Under the pieces are notes generated by a model. That model was not told the origin of the DNA. It searched no databases and saw nothing but the letters and a program-made list of their open reading frames with translations. This document shows, piece by piece, positions 63,210-64,000 of a stretch of DNA of 64,000 bases; positions within the stretch are counted from its first letter, which is position 1, and each line of letters opens with the position of its first letter. The DNA is from Alphaproteobacteria bacterium. Its GTDB lineage: Bacteria; Pseudomonadota; Alphaproteobacteria; Micavibrionales; Micavibrionaceae. The stretch lies in contig JAUHVY010000001.1 of NCBI GenBank assembly GCA_030424975.1, positions 989,093-1,053,092 on the forward strand. Direction: 5' to 3'. The position numbers were made by a program, and so were the translations under genes.

Positions 63210-63254
63210 AACCATTGCCTTTGCCGTGTCTTTTGCTATGTCATTACATGACAC

Positions 63255-63277
63255 ATTGTTGTAAAAGATAGAACAAT
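63255..63277. promoter_or_regulatory. Candidate operator: inverted repeat ATTGTT-N11-AACAAT
   Basis: Perfect 6-bp inverted repeat between a tetR-like gene and a divergent kinase gene. Confidence 0.35.
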
Positions 63278-63315
63278 ATTTTTAATAAACACTCAAGCAA
63301 ATGGAATAAACTCTT

Positions 63316-64000
63316 ATGTCTGAAACAAAATACGCCGTTGCGGCGGTCGGAAATGCTCTGGTTGATGTACTCGCACAGGTTTCTGAAGAATTCATCACAC
63401 AGCAGCAAGAAGAAAACGGCATGGAAAAAGGCGCAATGACATTGGTCGAAGAAGTCCGCGCCGTTGACCTATACACCAAAATGCCGGAGGGCACAGAAAC
63501 ATCGGGTGGTTCTGCTGCGAATACAATGGCCGGATTTGCATCCTTCGGTGGCAAAGGCGTATTCATCGGTAAAGTTGCAGATGACGCGTTGGGTAAAGCC
63601 TTCACTGATGACATCCGCGCACAAGGCATCGCCTTTGACACTGCCCCCCTCGTTCTGGGCGCACCGACAGGTCGTTGCATGATTTTGGTCACACCCGATG
63701 CAGACCGTACAATGAACACATTCTTGGGTGCGAGTGTTGAGCTATCGCCAAATGATATCGATACTAACACCATCGCAAGTGCAAGCGTGACATATCTTGA
63801 AGGGTATTTATTCGACCGTGAGCAAGCAAAGCAAGCCTTTATCGCAGCAGCCGAAGCAGCACACGAAGCGGGACACCGTATTGCTCTGACGCTATCTGAT
63901 CCGTTCTGTGTTGATCGTCACCGCAGTGACTTCCTAAAGCTTGTGGAAAACCATGTGGATATCCTGTTTGCAAACGAAGAAGAATTAAAGTCACTTTTCC
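63316..64000 (+). CDS. PfkB-family carbohydrate kinase / adenosine kinase-like (truncated by window end)
   Basis: YAVAAVGNALVDVLAQVSEEFI, GGSAANTMAGFASFGGKGVFIGKVADDALGKAFTDDIRAQGI; open at 64000. Confidence 0.88.
   Translation, partial: MSETKYAVAAVGNALVDVLAQVSEEFITQQQEENGMEKGAMTLVEEVRAVDLYTKMPEGTETSGGSAANTMAGFASFGGKGVFIGKVADDALGKAFTDDIRAQGIAFDTAPLVLGAPTGRCMILVTPDADRTMNTFLGASVELSPNDIDTNTIASASVTYLEGYLFDREQAKQAFIAAAEAAHEAGHRIALTLSDPFCVDRHRSDFLKLVENHVDILFANEEELKSLF

Noticed and set aside
63282-63773. 163-aa minus-strand ORF opposite the PfkB/adenosine kinase-like gene
   Set aside because: Antisense to a clear PfkB-family coding sequence.
1-64000. CRISPR arrays, IS elements, prophage, rRNA, toxin-antitoxin or defence islands
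   Set aside because: None seen on reading; no regularly spaced repeats, transposase, integrase or defence-type domains among the ORFs.

Overview
The window is mostly a conserved bacterial core-gene region. Gene families and gene order suggest an alphaproteobacterium, possibly a Micavibrio-like lineage; that placement is inference, not shown by the sequence. Supported content: the end of a type IV pilus/type II secretion-like operon (PilO-like coiled coil, fused PilM/PilN-like protein, GspF, GspE); glnII; a patatin-like phospholipase; rpoD; dnaG; yqeY; carA/carB; greA; a squalene/phytoene-synthase-like protein; sodB; an Mth938-like protein; secF/secD/yajC; a DUF3592-like repeat protein; a LysM/M23 peptidase; pcm; a DUF4153-like membrane protein; serS; lipB; tRNA-Leu(GAG); maeB; mgtE; PBP1A; rnhA; ispH; gmhA; xseB/ispA/dxs; sppA; aroC; fabI; pdxH; htpG; hemA; and two PfkB-family kinases. 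I saw no CRISPR array, rRNA, IS element or prophage. I found no clear multi-gene novel system. The most interesting points are: (i) a gspF-like gene whose conserved N-terminus lies upstream of every ATG/GTG/TTG start and behind an in-frame stop, implying an ATC start, readthrough or a sequence error; (ii) an unlisted 39-aa GTG-start small gene with its own strong SD and terminator; (iii) a zincin-like protein whose HExxH motif reads EELGR; (iv) a secreted Cys-rich 512-aa protein and a 500-aa orphan protein; and (v) unexpected genes at positions where alphaproteobacteria often carry surE and thrB.
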